A stretch of DNA of 64,000 nt, from contig NZ_CP063400.1 of the NCBI RefSeq assembly GCF_021729865.1, positions 4,712,001-4,776,000 of the forward strand, given 5' to 3'. The notes beneath the pieces are model-generated. The model made no database searches. It was given only the letters and a program-made list of their open reading frames with translations, and was not told where the DNA came from. Every line of letters starts with the position of its first letter. Position 1 is the stretch's first letter. This DNA comes from Hydrogenophaga sp. SL48. Its GTDB lineage: Bacteria > Pseudomonadota > Gammaproteobacteria > Burkholderiales > Burkholderiaceae_C. A program made the position numbers and the translations under genes. Positions 7,964-16,515 of this stretch are shown here, one piece after another.

Positions 7964-8692
7964 ATGCCCGAGACCCCTTCTTCCCCGACCCCCCTGATCC
8001 ATTGCCTGCTGGTCGACGACGACCCGGACATCCGCGAGTTGCTCACCGGTTTCCTGCGGCCCTTCGGCATGGTGCTCGACACCGTGGCCGACGGCGTGGC
8101 GCTGCGCCAGCGCCTGCCGGCCGGCGGGGTCGATGTGCTGTTGCTCGACCTGATGCTGCCCGGCGAAGACGGGCTGAGCCTGTGCCAGTGGCTGCGGCCG
8201 CTGTGGCCCCGGCTGCCGGTGATCATGCTCACCGCTCAGGGCGACATGCACTCGCGCGTGCTCGGCCTGGAGCTGGGCGCCGACGACTACCTGCCCAAGC
8301 CCTTCGAGCCGCGCGAGCTGGTGGCGCGCATCCGCGCGGTGCTGCGCGGCGGCCCCGGGCCGGCCGTGCCACCCGTGCGCCACCGCATCGGTGGCTGGAT
8401 CTTTGACCGTGTGCAACGCCGCCTGCAGTCGCCCGAGGGTGTGGTCACCCCGCTGTCGGCCGCCGAGTACCGCCTGCTCGTGGCCTTCATCGACCACCCG
8501 GGCCAGGGGCTCTCGCGCGAGCGCCTGCTCGAACTCACCCGCGCGCCCGGCGTGGACGCCAACGAACGCAGCATCGACCTCGCGGTGTCGCGCCTGCGCG
8601 CGAAGTTCGGCGGCACCGACGGGCTGTCGGGTCCGATCCGCACCCTGCGTGGCATGGGCTATGTGTTCCAGCCGCTGGAGGGCTCGCGATGA
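7964..8692 (+). CDS. OmpR-family two-component response regulator
   Basis: 242 residues. A receiver domain spans about 13-125, with acidic VDDD (17-20), phospho-acceptor D62 in LLLDLMLPGEDG, the Thr of MLTAQ and the Lys of LPKPFEPRE. A winged-helix DNA-binding domain of OmpR/PhoB type follows and ends TLRGMGYVFQPLE. The ATG at 7964 puts the protein start a few residues before the receiver fold; the frame is open further upstream but that part is repeat and spacer. Its stop overlaps the start of the kinase gene, so the pair forms one operon. The signal is unknown. Confidence 0.92.
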   Translation: MPETPSSPTPLIHCLLVDDDPDIRELLTGFLRPFGMVLDTVADGVALRQRLPAGGVDVLLLDLMLPGEDGLSLCQWLRPLWPRLPVIMLTAQGDMHSRVLGLELGADDYLPKPFEPRELVARIRAVLRGGPGPAVPPVRHRIGGWIFDRVQRRLQSPEGVVTPLSAAEYRLLVAFIDHPGQGLSRERLLELTRAPGVDANERSIDLAVSRLRAKFGGTDGLSGPIRTLRGMGYVFQPLEGSR

Positions 8693-9882
8693 TGAAGCGC
8701 TGGCGTGAACGCCTGGGGCGGCTGGACTCGCTGTTCCTGCGCCTGTTCCTGCTGATGTGGTTCACGCTGGTGCTCAGCCAACTGGTGGCGTTCTCCGTGG
8801 TGTCGCCGGTCGGCATGCAATGGATCGGGCGCCTGTCCACCGACGGCGCCGCCGCCCTGCCGCCGTTGCCCTCGTTGCCGCCGGGCAACCCGCTCACGGT
8901 CGGTGCGGGCGATGGTGCGCCGCCCCCGTGGCCGGCGTGGCGTCCGCCCGTGCCCCCGGTGCTCGGGCCTGAAGGCGAACACCCGCCGGCTGGCTGGGGC
9001 GGCATGCCGGCGCGGTCGCTGTGGCTGGACTACGCGCTGCGCGCGCTGCTCATCGGCGTGGGCGCGGCCATCGGCGCGCGCTGGCTGTCGGTGCCCATGC
9101 GGCGCCTCGCGCAGGCCTCGACCACGCTCTCGCAAGGCCTGGCCGAAGGCCGCGACCCGCCCGCGCTCGACGAGGCCCACGGCACGGTGGAGGTGCGCGA
9201 TTCGGCCCGCGCCTTCAACCGCATGGCCCAGGCCCTGAAACACCAGTTCGACCAGCGCAGCCTGCACATGGCCGCGGTCTCGCACGACCTGCGCACGCCG
9301 CTCACGCGGCTGCGCCTGCGCCTGGAGCAGCTGCCGAGCGACGCGGCCCGCGCGGCGGGCGCCGACATCCGCGCCATGGACGAGCTGATCGACGCGTCGC
9401 TCGCCGTGGTGCGCGAGCAGTCCACCGCCGCAGGGCCCGAGCTGCTCGACCTGGGCGCGCTGCTGCAGTCGCTGACCGACGACCTGGCCGAGCAGGGGCT
9501 GCCGGTCTCGCTCGCGGGCGACGCTGAGGCCACCCCGGCCCTGCGCGTGCGGGCGCACCCGGCCTCGCTGCGCCGGGTGGTGGACAACCTGGTGGACAAC
9601 GCCCTGCGCCATGGTGGTGTGGCACGGCTGGGTTGCCGGCAGGTCGGTGGCTGGGTCGAGGTGACGGTGGACGACGACGGGCCGGGCATCGCGCCCGCGC
9701 AGCTGGAGCGCGTGTTCCAGCCCTGGGTGCGCCTGCCGGACGGCGCCGGCGCGAGCGGCAGCGGCAGCGGCCTCGGGCTCGCCATTGCGCGCGACCTGGC
9801 GCAGCGCGACGGCGCCACCCTCACGCTCGACAACCGCCCCGAGGGTGGGCTGCGCGCGCGCCTGCGACTGCATTTGGAGTGA
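8689..9882 (+). CDS. EnvZ-like sensor histidine kinase
   Basis: 397 residues. First membrane helix about 15-38, a proline-rich periplasmic loop of about 70 residues (57-105), a second helix about 113-131, then HAMP, a dimerisation/phosphoacceptor domain with AAVSHDLRTPLTRLRL (H199) and a HATPase domain with VDNLVDNALRHGG, DDDGPGI and GSGLGLAIARD. It partners the regulator upstream through an overlapping ATG/TGA. The short, Pro-rich sensor loop has no recognisable ligand fold, so the stimulus cannot be assigned. Confidence 0.92.
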   Translation: MMKRWRERLGRLDSLFLRLFLLMWFTLVLSQLVAFSVVSPVGMQWIGRLSTDGAAALPPLPSLPPGNPLTVGAGDGAPPPWPAWRPPVPPVLGPEGEHPPAGWGGMPARSLWLDYALRALLIGVGAAIGARWLSVPMRRLAQASTTLSQGLAEGRDPPALDEAHGTVEVRDSARAFNRMAQALKHQFDQRSLHMAAVSHDLRTPLTRLRLRLEQLPSDAARAAGADIRAMDELIDASLAVVREQSTAAGPELLDLGALLQSLTDDLAEQGLPVSLAGDAEATPALRVRAHPASLRRVVDNLVDNALRHGGVARLGCRQVGGWVEVTVDDDGPGIAPAQLERVFQPWVRLPDGAGASGSGSGLGLAIARDLAQRDGATLTLDNRPEGGLRARLRLHLE

Positions 9883-9964
9883 TCAGCCCGAACGGGTTGC
9901 TCTGTGTCCGCCGGTACACAAACCGCAGCAACAGGGTTCACACGCGCTGAACAGAATGCGGCCC

Positions 9965-10633
9965 ATGCACCCCATGGCCACCGTCCTGCCCACCGCCCTC
10001 CCGCCCGGTCGAGAGGTCGAGCCCGAACCCGAGGTCCCGCTGCTGCAGGTGCGGCCCACGCGCCGCCCCTACCCGCTGCCCGAGTTCGTGGACGCGTCGC
10101 CCGCACTGCGCAGCGACCTGGCGCCGCCGGGCCTGGGCGTGGCGCTGACCCTGGCGTTGCGACTGCACGACGGCGCGGGCCAGGCGATCCAGCGCGCGGC
10201 GGTCTACATCTGGCACTACGACCCCTGCTGCTGGCTGTTGGACGCCGGCGACGACGAGCTCAGGGCCGTGGCCATGATGCGCGGCATGCAGCTCAGCGAC
10301 GCCGACGGCCATGTGTGCTTTCACACCGTGTACCCGGGCCGCTACCGCGACAACACCGTGCCGGTGGTCCTGCAGGTCTATTTCAACGACGGGCGCCACG
10401 TGATCGCGCGCGCCGACGCCTGCCTGCTGATGCCGGCGCTGGCCGTGGGCGCGGCCGAGGAGTGGGCGCTGGCGCCGCCCGCACCACCCAGCCTGCGCCC
10501 GCCGCGCTTCGGCGCCGCCCGCGACGTGTCGACGCTGGTGCCCGACCGCCTGGTGGCCGACCCCGAGCGCGGTGGCCTGCGCGCCGAGCTGTCGATGGGC
10601 ATCGCGCTCGATCACGCACAGCCGACCCACTGA
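9965..10633 (+). CDS. Intradiol-dioxygenase-like protein, probably without the iron site
   Basis: About 222 residues. The central part follows the intradiol ring-cleavage dioxygenase fold: AAVYIWHYDPCCWLL (79-92), MMRGMQLSDADGHVCF (104-119) and TVYPGRYRDN (121-130). In active enzymes the strand after YPG-x-Y carries a His-x-His pair that binds iron; here it reads TVPVVLQVYF with no histidine. The Tyr that usually follows the WH-x-D motif is also absent. I infer a catalytically altered or structural homologue. A proline-rich N-terminus precedes the fold. Candidate starts are ATGs at 9956, 9965 and 9974; none has a strong ribosome-binding site. It is 82 bp after the kinase gene and could be part of that operon. 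Confidence 0.65.
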   Translation: MHPMATVLPTALPPGREVEPEPEVPLLQVRPTRRPYPLPEFVDASPALRSDLAPPGLGVALTLALRLHDGAGQAIQRAAVYIWHYDPCCWLLDAGDDELRAVAMMRGMQLSDADGHVCFHTVYPGRYRDNTVPVVLQVYFNDGRHVIARADACLLMPALAVGAAEEWALAPPAPPSLRPPRFGAARDVSTLVPDRLVADPERGGLRAELSMGIALDHAQPTH

Positions 10634-10717
10634 CCACCCCCTCGCGCTCTCGGGCTGGTGGACACGACGGCTTCGTGCCCGCCGCTGGAGCGGTTCGCGT
10701 GATGCGCTGACGGGGGG

Positions 10718-11038
10718 TCAGCGCAGCCGGCCGATGTAGCGGGTTTCCAGGTCGGCGGCGGTCGATGGCGCCTTGAGCCTGCCTTCGATCACCGTCAGCA
10801 GCGGAACCGGCGGCGCGGCGGGTCTTCGTGCCGGAAGCACCAGGGCTTCCAGGCGCTCGGCCAGCGGCAGCAGGTCGTCGTGCCCGTCTTCGCTCGCCTT
10901 GTCCCGCGCGAAGCGGACGATGGCCTGCGCGTACTCAGGGTTGTGGACCATCCACTCGGTGTCGGTCACCCGACCGGTCTTGCGCCTGAGCAGCACATGC
11001 AGGTGCGCTGCGGCGGCAAACGCCTCGTTTTGCGACAT
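10718..11038 (-). CDS. Conserved-looking small hypothetical protein
   Basis: 106 residues, beginning MSQNEAFAAAAHLHVLLRRK. The ATG at 11038 has AAGGAAAA 6-13 bases upstream, which decides it over the longer open frame. The protein is charged and mostly helical, with a Pro-rich patch (PARRPAAPPVP) after residue 70. No signal peptide, membrane segment or known motif is visible, and I do not recognise the family. It is transcribed alone, away from the hydrogenase locus. Confidence 0.65.
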   Translation of the reverse strand: MSQNEAFAAAAHLHVLLRRKTGRVTDTEWMVHNPEYAQAIVRFARDKASEDGHDDLLPLAERLEALVLPARRPAAPPVPLLTVIEGRLKAPSTAADLETRYIGRLR

Positions 11039-11254
11039 GGGTTTTCCTTTTCCAACGACAGGCCGGGATCTGCATTTCCCGTGCCATGCCTCGCGAGCGC
11101 TGCCGGGGGCGCCCGCCTGCACCATGGCAGGGATTTCAGGCCAGGGGCGGTGCGGCGGTTTCGCTGCACGCGTGGCGAGCAGGGCCTCGAAGTCCCGTGA
11201 CACCCAAGGGAAAGCCCCGATGCACAGGGCTGGTGCGGGCCGCTATATTTCCGT

Positions 11255-11390
11255 CACTCGCGAACGGTGCCCAGCACCGGTGACCGCGGGGGACCGAGGA
11301 GACAACCCCGTCCAACTAGAACATTGTTTCAGCGTCCCCAGAGATGCAACTGATCACAAACCGACCTCACAAGGGTCGGTTTTTTTTCGC
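11255..11390 (+). ncRNA. Possible small RNA ending at an intrinsic terminator
   Basis: A rightward terminator at 11359-11387 has no rightward gene before it that could need it; the nearest, ending at 10633, is separated by a leftward gene. Upstream sequence has a TATATT box near 11244 and a CGGTGC-cca-GCACCG hairpin near 11264-11278. These would fit a transcript of roughly 130 bases. No known RNA family is recognised. Confidence 0.3.
11359..11387 (+). terminator. Rho-independent terminator
   Basis: AACCGACC pairs with GGTCGGTT across a 7-base loop, followed by a run of eight T. It insulates the sigma-54 promoter downstream from any transcript arriving from the left. Confidence 0.85.
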
Positions 11391-11509
11391 CTGTTGCCCG
11401 GTGATCGGTCGGCGCCCGAGTGGATGAATGGTTTCCGGTTTGTCCGGTCAACTGGAAGATTGTCTGATCCTCCCGGCAAGGGAGAGTCGCCAGAGGGCGA
11501 TGGTCTCTG

Positions 11510-11522
11510 TAAAAAATTGTTG
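11510..11522 (-). promoter_or_regulatory. Possible IHF site between activator and sigma-54 promoter
   Basis: Read on the minus strand, CAACAATTTTTTA resembles the IHF consensus with two mismatches. It lies about 55-65 bp before the -24 element, where IHF usually bends DNA at sigma-54 promoters. The local A/T run stands out from the GC-rich background. Weak on sequence alone. Confidence 0.3.
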
Positions 11523-11575
11523 TGAAACAAGGGCTTGAAGAGGCCTGTTGGTGTTTTCCCTTGGTTGGCCCATCG

Positions 11576-11590
11576 TGGCCTGGCGATTGC
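11576..11590 (+). promoter_or_regulatory. Sigma-54 (-24/-12) promoter of the hydrogenase locus
   Basis: TGGCCTGGCGATTGC has GG at -24 and GC at -12 with exactly the ten-base spacing that RpoN requires, and matches TGGC-N7-TTGC. The start of transcription should fall near 11602, leaving a leader of about 59 bases to the hoxK ATG. The activator HoxA encoded in the same locus has the sigma-54 contact motif. In Cupriavidus necator (Ralstonia eutropha) HoxA drives the equivalent promoters, which supports the same wiring here. Confidence 0.75.
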
Positions 11591-11660
11591 AAACGGTCAC
11601 ACACCTGCCTGCAACGGCGGGGCCCGGTTCTGCCCCACACCAGCCAACGGAGACAACCCC

Positions 11661-12752
11661 ATGATGGAAACCTTTTACGAGGTGATGCGCCGCAAGGGCA
11701 TTTCGCGCCGCAGCTTTCTGAAGTACTGCTCGCTCACCGCCACCTCGCTCGGGCTGGCGCCCTCGTTCGTGCCGCAGATCGCGCACGCCATGGAAACCAA
11801 GCCGCGCACGCCGGTGCTCTGGCTGCACGGTCTGGAATGCACCTGCTGCACCGAATCGTTCATCCGCTCGGCGCACCCGCTGGCCAAGGACGTGGTGCTG
11901 TCCATGATCAGCCTGGACTACGACGACACCCTGATGGCTGCCGCCGGCCACCAGGCCGAGGCGATCCTCGAAGAGATCATGACCAAGTACAAGGGCCAGT
12001 ACATCCTGGCCGTGGAAGGCAACCCGCCGCTGAACGAAGACGGCATGTTCTGCATCCAGTCGGGCAAGCCCTTCATCGAGAAGCTCAAGCACGTGGCGAA
12101 AGACGCCAAGGCCATCATCGCCTGGGGTTCGTGCGCTTCGTGGGGCTGCGTGCAGGCCGCCAAGCCCAACCCGACGCAGGCCACGCCGATCCACAAGGTC
12201 ATCACCGACAAACCCATCATCAAGGTGCCGGGCTGCCCGCCCATCCCCGAGGTGATGACGGGCGTGATCACCTACATGCTGACCTTCGACAAGATCCCCG
12301 AGCTGGACCGCCAGGGCCGGCCGAAGATGTTCTACAGCCAGCGCATCCACGACAAGTGCTACCGCCGCCCCCACTTCGACGCCGGCCAGTTCGTCGAGAC
12401 CTGGGACGACGAGTCCGCGCGCAAGGGCTACTGCCTCTACAAGGTCGGCTGCAAGGGCCCGACCACCTACAACGCCTGCTCCACCGTGATGTGGAACGAG
12501 GGCACCAGCTTCCCGATCAAGGCCGGCCACGGCTGCATCGGCTGCAGTGAAGACGGCTTCTGGGACAAGGGCTCGTTCTACGACCGCCTGACCGACATCC
12601 ACGCCTTCGGCATCGAAGCCAACGCCGACGAGATCGGCGGCACGGCGGCCGGTGTGGTCGGTGCCGCGGTCGCGGCGCACGCCGCCATCTCGGTGGCCAA
12701 GCGCGCCCGCGACAAGGCCGTCGAGGCCAAAGCGGCGTCCACCAACAGCTGA
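11661..12752 (+). CDS. hoxK: Membrane-bound [NiFe] hydrogenase small subunit (HoxK/HupS), oxygen-tolerant type
   Basis: 363 residues. It carries the iron-sulfur relay of the periplasm-facing uptake hydrogenase. A Tat signal is present (ISRRSFLKY at 14-22, cleavage after AHA at residue 43). In mature numbering the proximal-cluster cysteines are C17, C19, C20, C115, C120 and C149, from [17 protein letters not shown] and PGCPP. The two extra ones, C19 and C120, define the [4Fe-3S] cluster of oxygen-tolerant group 1d enzymes. Medial and distal cluster ligands lie in the Cys-rich 270-310 region. A C-terminal alanine-rich helix precedes a basic tail for membrane and cytochrome b contact. ATG at 11661 has GGAGA before it. 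First gene after the sigma-54 promoter. Confidence 0.97.
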   Translation: MMETFYEVMRRKGISRRSFLKYCSLTATSLGLAPSFVPQIAHAMETKPRTPVLWLHGLECTCCTESFIRSAHPLAKDVVLSMISLDYDDTLMAAAGHQAEAILEEIMTKYKGQYILAVEGNPPLNEDGMFCIQSGKPFIEKLKHVAKDAKAIIAWGSCASWGCVQAAKPNPTQATPIHKVITDKPIIKVPGCPPIPEVMTGVITYMLTFDKIPELDRQGRPKMFYSQRIHDKCYRRPHFDAGQFVETWDDESARKGYCLYKVGCKGPTTYNACSTVMWNEGTSFPIKAGHGCIGCSEDGFWDKGSFYDRLTDIHAFGIEANADEIGGTAAGVVGAAVAAHAAISVAKRARDKAVEAKAASTNS

Positions 12753-12776
12753 TCCAGACACACGAGGAAGAACACC

Positions 12777-14636
12777 ATGGGTGCTTACGAAACACAGGGC
12801 TTCAAGATGGACAACACCGGCCGGCGCATCGTCGTCGACCCGGTCACGCGCATCGAGGGCCACATGCGCTGCGAGGTCAATCTCGACAGCAACAACGTCA
12901 TCCGCAACGCGGTGTCCACCGGCACCATGTGGCGTGGCCTGGAGGTGATCCTGAAAGGCCGCGACCCGCGCGACGCCTGGGCCTTCGTGGAACGCATCTG
13001 CGGCGTCTGCACCGGCTGCCACGCGCTCACCTCGGTGCGCGCGGTGGAAGACGCGCTGGGCATCCGCATTCCGCTGAACGCCCACCTGATCCGCGAGATG
13101 ATGGCCAAGACGCTGCAGGTGCACGACCACGCGGTGCACTTCTACCACCTGCACGCGCTGGATTGGGTCGACGTCGTGTCCTGCCTGCAGGCCGACCCGA
13201 AGAAGACCAGCGACCTGCAGCAGATGGTGTCGCCCGCGCACCCCATGTCGTCGGCCGGCTACTTCCGCGACGTGCAGAACCGCCTGAAGAAGTTCGTCGA
13301 GAGCGGCCAGCTCGGCCCGTTCGCCAACGGCTACTGGGGCAGCAAGGCCTATGTGCTGCCGCCCGAGGCCAACCTGATGGCCGTGACGCATTACCTGGAG
13401 GCGCTGGACCTGCAGAAAGAGTGGGTCAAGGTGCACACCATCTTCGGTGGCAAGAACCCGCACCCCAACTACCTGGTGGGCGGCGTGCCCTGCGCCATCA
13501 ACCTCGACGGCAACGGCGCGGCCGGCGCCCCGATCAACATGGAGCGGCTGAACTTCGTGCAGGCCCGCATCCAGGAAATGATCGACTTCAACAACAACGT
13601 CTACATCCCGGACGTGCTGGCCATCGGCACCATCTACAAGAACGCCGGCTGGCTGTACGGCGGTGGTTTGAGCGCCACCAACGTGGCCGACTACGGCACC
13701 TACGAAAAGGTGCCTTATGACCACAGCACGCACCAGCTGCCCGGCGGCGTGATCCTCGACGGCAACTGGGACAAGATCCACGCCATCGACCCGCGCGATC
13801 CCGAGCAGGTGCAGGAATTCGTGAGCCACAGCTGGTACAAGTACGGCGATGAAACCAAGGGCCTGCACCCCTGGGACGGCGTCACCGAAGCCAACTACGC
13901 CCCCGAAGGCCCGAACTTCAAGGGCACGCGCACCAAGATCGAAAACCTGGACGAAAGCGCCAAGTACTCGTGGATCAAGAGCCCGCGCTGGCGCGGCCAC
14001 GCGGTCGAGGTCGGCCCGCTGTCGCGCTACATCCTGGGTTATGCCCACGCGATGCAAGGCAACAAATACTGCCAGCGCGTGAAGGAGCAGGTGGACGGCG
14101 CGGCGGTGGCGATCAACAGCGCCATCCCCAAGGCCCTGGGCCTGCCGGAAACCAACTTCTCGCTCAAGCAGCTGCTGCCCACCACCATCGGCCGCACCCT
14201 GGCCCGTGCGCTGGAGAGCCAGTACGCCGCCGAGATGATGATGGACGACTTCAAGCAGTTGATCGGCAACATCAAGGCCGGCGACACCAGCACCGTCAAC
14301 GCCGACAAGTGGGACCCGTCCACCTGGCCGAAAGAAGCCAAGGGCGTGGGCACGGTCGCCGCACCGCGCGGCATGCTGGGCCACTGGATCAAGATCAAGG
14401 ACGGCAAGATCGAGAACTACCAGTGCGTGGTGCCCACCACCTGGAACGGTTCGCCGCGCGACACCAAGGGCCAGATCGGCGCCTTCGAGGCCTCGCTCAT
14501 GAACACGCCCATGGTCAACCCCGAGCAGCCGCTGGAGATCCTGCGCACGCTGCACAGCTTCGACCCCTGCCTGGCCTGCTCGACGCACGTGATGAGCGAA
14601 GACGGGCAGGAGATGGCGAAAGTGACCGTCCGGTGA
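12777..14636 (+). CDS. hoxG: Membrane-bound [NiFe] hydrogenase large subunit (HoxG/HupL)
   Basis: 619 residues, the usual length for this family. It holds the Ni-Fe(CN)2CO site that splits H2 and is carried across the membrane with HoxK. N-terminal ligands are C75 and C78 in [13 protein letters not shown]-terminal ligands are in DPCLACSTH. The 15 residues after that histidine ([15 protein letters not shown]) are the peptide removed by the HoxM protease after nickel insertion. It follows hoxK by 24 bp with a GAGGAAGA ribosome-binding site, and a repeat (R3) separates it from hupE. Confidence 0.97.
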   Translation: MGAYETQGFKMDNTGRRIVVDPVTRIEGHMRCEVNLDSNNVIRNAVSTGTMWRGLEVILKGRDPRDAWAFVERICGVCTGCHALTSVRAVEDALGIRIPLNAHLIREMMAKTLQVHDHAVHFYHLHALDWVDVVSCLQADPKKTSDLQQMVSPAHPMSSAGYFRDVQNRLKKFVESGQLGPFANGYWGSKAYVLPPEANLMAVTHYLEALDLQKEWVKVHTIFGGKNPHPNYLVGGVPCAINLDGNGAAGAPINMERLNFVQARIQEMIDFNNNVYIPDVLAIGTIYKNAGWLYGGGLSATNVADYGTYEKVPYDHSTHQLPGGVILDGNWDKIHAIDPRDPEQVQEFVSHSWYKYGDETKGLHPWDGVTEANYAPEGPNFKGTRTKIENLDESAKYSWIKSPRWRGHAVEVGPLSRYILGYAHAMQGNKYCQRVKEQVDGAAVAINSAIPKALGLPETNFSLKQLLPTTIGRTLARALESQYAAEMMMDDFKQLIGNIKAGDTSTVNADKWDPSTWPKEAKGVGTVAAPRGMLGHWIKIKDGKIENYQCVVPTTWNGSPRDTKGQIGAFEASLMNTPMVNPEQPLEILRTLHSFDPCLACSTHVMSEDGQEMAKVTVR

Positions 14637-14637
14637 C

Positions 14638-14736
14638 CCCCCCCTGCGCCGCTTCGCGTCTTCCCCCCAGAGGGGGGACGCACCCAGTGGCCCGGCAAAG
14701 CCGGTTCCACGGGTGCCCTGGGTGGGACACGCGCTC
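14638..14736. repeat. Dispersed palindromic repeat R3, type A
   Basis: It begins CCCCTGCGCCGCTTCGCGTC, has a CCCCCCAGAGGGGGG hairpin, then GGCCCGGCAAAGCCGGTTCC. It sits between hoxG and hupE, where it may form a stem that protects the upstream structural-gene message. Same orientation as R4, R6, R7, R10 and R17. Confidence 0.75.
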
Positions 14737-14792
14737 CGGCGCCGCCCACAGGGTCATCTGATGCAATGAGTCGTCAATACAAGGAGAAAGAC

Positions 14793-15395
14793 ATGCAATC
14801 GAAAAACATCCGTCGCGCGGCCACCGCTGCGCTCTTGGCCGGTCTGGCCGGCGCCGCGCAAGCCCACACCGGTCACGGCACCCACAGCCTCATGGAGGGC
14901 CTGGTTCACCCCTTCGGTCTGGACCACCTGCTGGCCATGGTCGCCGTGGGCGTGTGGTCGGTCTCGGCCCTGCCGCAAGGCAAGGCCTGGCAAGGCCCCG
15001 CCACGTTTCTGCTGGCGCTGGTGGCGAGCGCGGCGCTGGGCGCGGCGGGCGTGAGCCTGCCGTTCCTGGAGCAGGGCGTGGCGCTGTCGGTGGTGCTGTT
15101 CGGCGCCATGCTGGTGCTGGCCCGCCAGCCGATGCCGGCGGCCGTTGGCTTGGGGCTGGTGGCCGCGGCGGCTTCGCTGCACGGCCTGGCGCACGGCGCT
15201 GAAACACCGGCCACGGGCTTCGCGGGCTATGCCGCAGGCTTTTTGCTGACCACGGCCGCGCTGCACGTTGGCGGCGTGGTCGCGGGTCTCGGCATCCGCC
15301 GCGCGCTGGTCGAGCGCAGTGGCTGGGCGCTGAGCGGCCTGGGCGTGCTGCTGGGCTCAGCAGGCCTGGTGCTCTTCGGTCAGCTGGCGGCCTGA
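14793..15395 (+). CDS. hupE: HupE/UreJ-family nickel (metal) permease
   Basis: 200 residues. A signal peptide ends near AAQAH, so the mature N-terminus begins HTGHGTHS, a short metal-binding run. It is followed by the HupE signature HPFGLDHLLAMVAVG and about six hydrophobic helices. HupE proteins of rhizobia import nickel for hydrogenase; the position after hoxG fits that role here. AAGGAG 7 bases before the ATG at 14793 decides the start over an earlier in-frame ATG at 14766. Confidence 0.9.
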   Translation: MQSKNIRRAATAALLAGLAGAAQAHTGHGTHSLMEGLVHPFGLDHLLAMVAVGVWSVSALPQGKAWQGPATFLLALVASAALGAAGVSLPFLEQGVALSVVLFGAMLVLARQPMPAAVGLGLVAAAASLHGLAHGAETPATGFAGYAAGFLLTTAALHVGGVVAGLGIRRALVERSGWALSGLGVLLGSAGLVLFGQLAA

Positions 15396-15436
15396 CGGCC
15401 ACCCCGATCCACGGCAACCGTTTTCTGGAGGCCACC

Positions 15437-16165
15437 ATGTCCACCACATCCGAACAACTGATCGACGCCACCGGCATCGACGAAAGCGCCGTCTCGCACG
15501 GCCAGACCACCAAGTCGGTCTATGTGTACGAAGCGCCCGTGCGCCTCTGGCACTGGATCAACGCGGCGTCCATCACCGTGTTGGCGCTCACCGGCTACTT
15601 CATCGGCAGCCCGCTGCCGACCATGCCGGGCGAGGCCAGCGCGCACTACCTCATGGGCTACATCCGCTTCGCGCACTTCACGGCGGGCTACCTGCTGGCC
15701 GTGGGCCTGATCGGTCGCACCTACTGGGCGCTGGTGGGCAACCACCACGCGCGCGAAATGTTCTGGGTGCCGGTCTTCCAGAAGGCCTACTGGAACGAGG
15801 TGCTCACCATGCTCAAGTGGTACGCCTTCCTGATCCCGAGGCCGGGCCGTTACGTGGGCCACAACCCGCTGGCGCGTTTTGCCATGTTCTCGGGCTTCCT
15901 CATGCTCACGCTCTTCATGATCGTCACCGGCTTCGCGCTCTACGGCGAAGGCGCGCAGATGGGCTCGTGGCAGGAGCGCATGTTCGGCTGGGTGATCCCG
16001 CTGATGGGCCAGAGCCAGGACGTGCACACCTGGCACCACCTGGGCATGTGGGCGCTGATCATCTTCATCACGCTGCACGTGTACGCCGCGATCCGCGAGG
16101 ACATCATGGGTCGGCAGAGCATCGTCTCGACCATGATCTCTGGCCGCAGAACGTTTAAAGACTGA
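15437..16165 (+). CDS. hoxZ: Hydrogenase cytochrome b subunit (HoxZ/HupC)
   Basis: 242 residues with four hydrophobic helices. It anchors HoxKG in the membrane and passes electrons from H2 to quinone. Haem-binding histidines occur in VRLWHWINAA, RFAHFTAGY and in the late segment TWHHLGMWALIIFITLHVYAA. The C-terminal REDIMGRQSIVSTMISGRR is typical of the family. TCTGGAGG just upstream of the ATG serves as ribosome-binding site. Confidence 0.96.
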   Translation: MSTTSEQLIDATGIDESAVSHGQTTKSVYVYEAPVRLWHWINAASITVLALTGYFIGSPLPTMPGEASAHYLMGYIRFAHFTAGYLLAVGLIGRTYWALVGNHHAREMFWVPVFQKAYWNEVLTMLKWYAFLIPRPGRYVGHNPLARFAMFSGFLMLTLFMIVTGFALYGEGAQMGSWQERMFGWVIPLMGQSQDVHTWHHLGMWALIIFITLHVYAAIREDIMGRQSIVSTMISGRRTFKD

Positions 16166-16169
16166 AGTC

Positions 16170-16493
16170 ATGAAGCCGGTCGCCGCCAGCTGGACCATCC
16201 CCCCGCGGGGCGTGCCGGTGCGCACGCCCATGCACCCGGGGCGGCTGCTGGCGCGCACCTGCCTGGCGCCGCTGGGCTTGAGCCAGAGCGAGGCGGCCCG
16301 CGTGCTGGGCCTGTCGCGCCGCCGGCTGCACGAGCTGGTGCACGGCCAGCGCGCGATGTCGCCCGACACCGCCATCCGCTGCGCGCGGCAGTTCGGCATC
16401 GACGCCGGCTTCTGGCTTGCGCACCAAGCTGCCTGGGACAGCTTCCACGCCTGGAAGCGCCTGTGCGCGCCGACGCCTTCTTCCTCCCACTGA
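16170..16493 (+). CDS. HigA-like XRE-family DNA-binding protein, orphan within the hydrogenase operon
   Basis: 107 residues. It resembles the HigA antitoxin / addiction-module antidote family: HPGRLLARTCLAPLGLSQSE leads into a helix-turn-helix ARVLGLSRRRLHELVHGQR and the closing block DTAIRCARQFGIDAGFWL. No HigB-type toxin gene adjoins it; neighbours are hoxZ (4 bp upstream) and hoxM (22 bp downstream), all one transcript. It may be a domesticated regulator of the operon or a stray antitoxin. The start at 16170 has no strong ribosome-binding site, so translation may be coupled to hoxZ. Confidence 0.85.
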   Translation: MKPVAASWTIPPRGVPVRTPMHPGRLLARTCLAPLGLSQSEAARVLGLSRRRLHELVHGQRAMSPDTAIRCARQFGIDAGFWLAHQAAWDSFHAWKRLCAPTPSSSH

Positions 16494-16515
16494 CCGCTTG
16501 ACGGGACCACCCACC

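Larger units (their letters stand above)
11039..11660. other. Long intergenic region upstream of the hydrogenase locus
   Basis: 622 bp with no convincing gene. From left to right it holds the promoter of the leftward small gene (11040-11150), a possible small RNA ending at a rightward intrinsic terminator (11255-11390), an AT-rich patch (11510-11530) that could take a DNA-bending protein, a sigma-54 promoter (11576-11590) and a 59-base leader to hoxK. Confidence 0.7.

Noticed and set aside
11448..14588. A 1046-residue open frame on the minus strand opposite hoxK and hoxG
   Set aside because: It is the antisense shadow of two certain hydrogenase genes in GC-rich DNA; composition is His/Val/Gly-rich with no domain and no ribosome-binding site.
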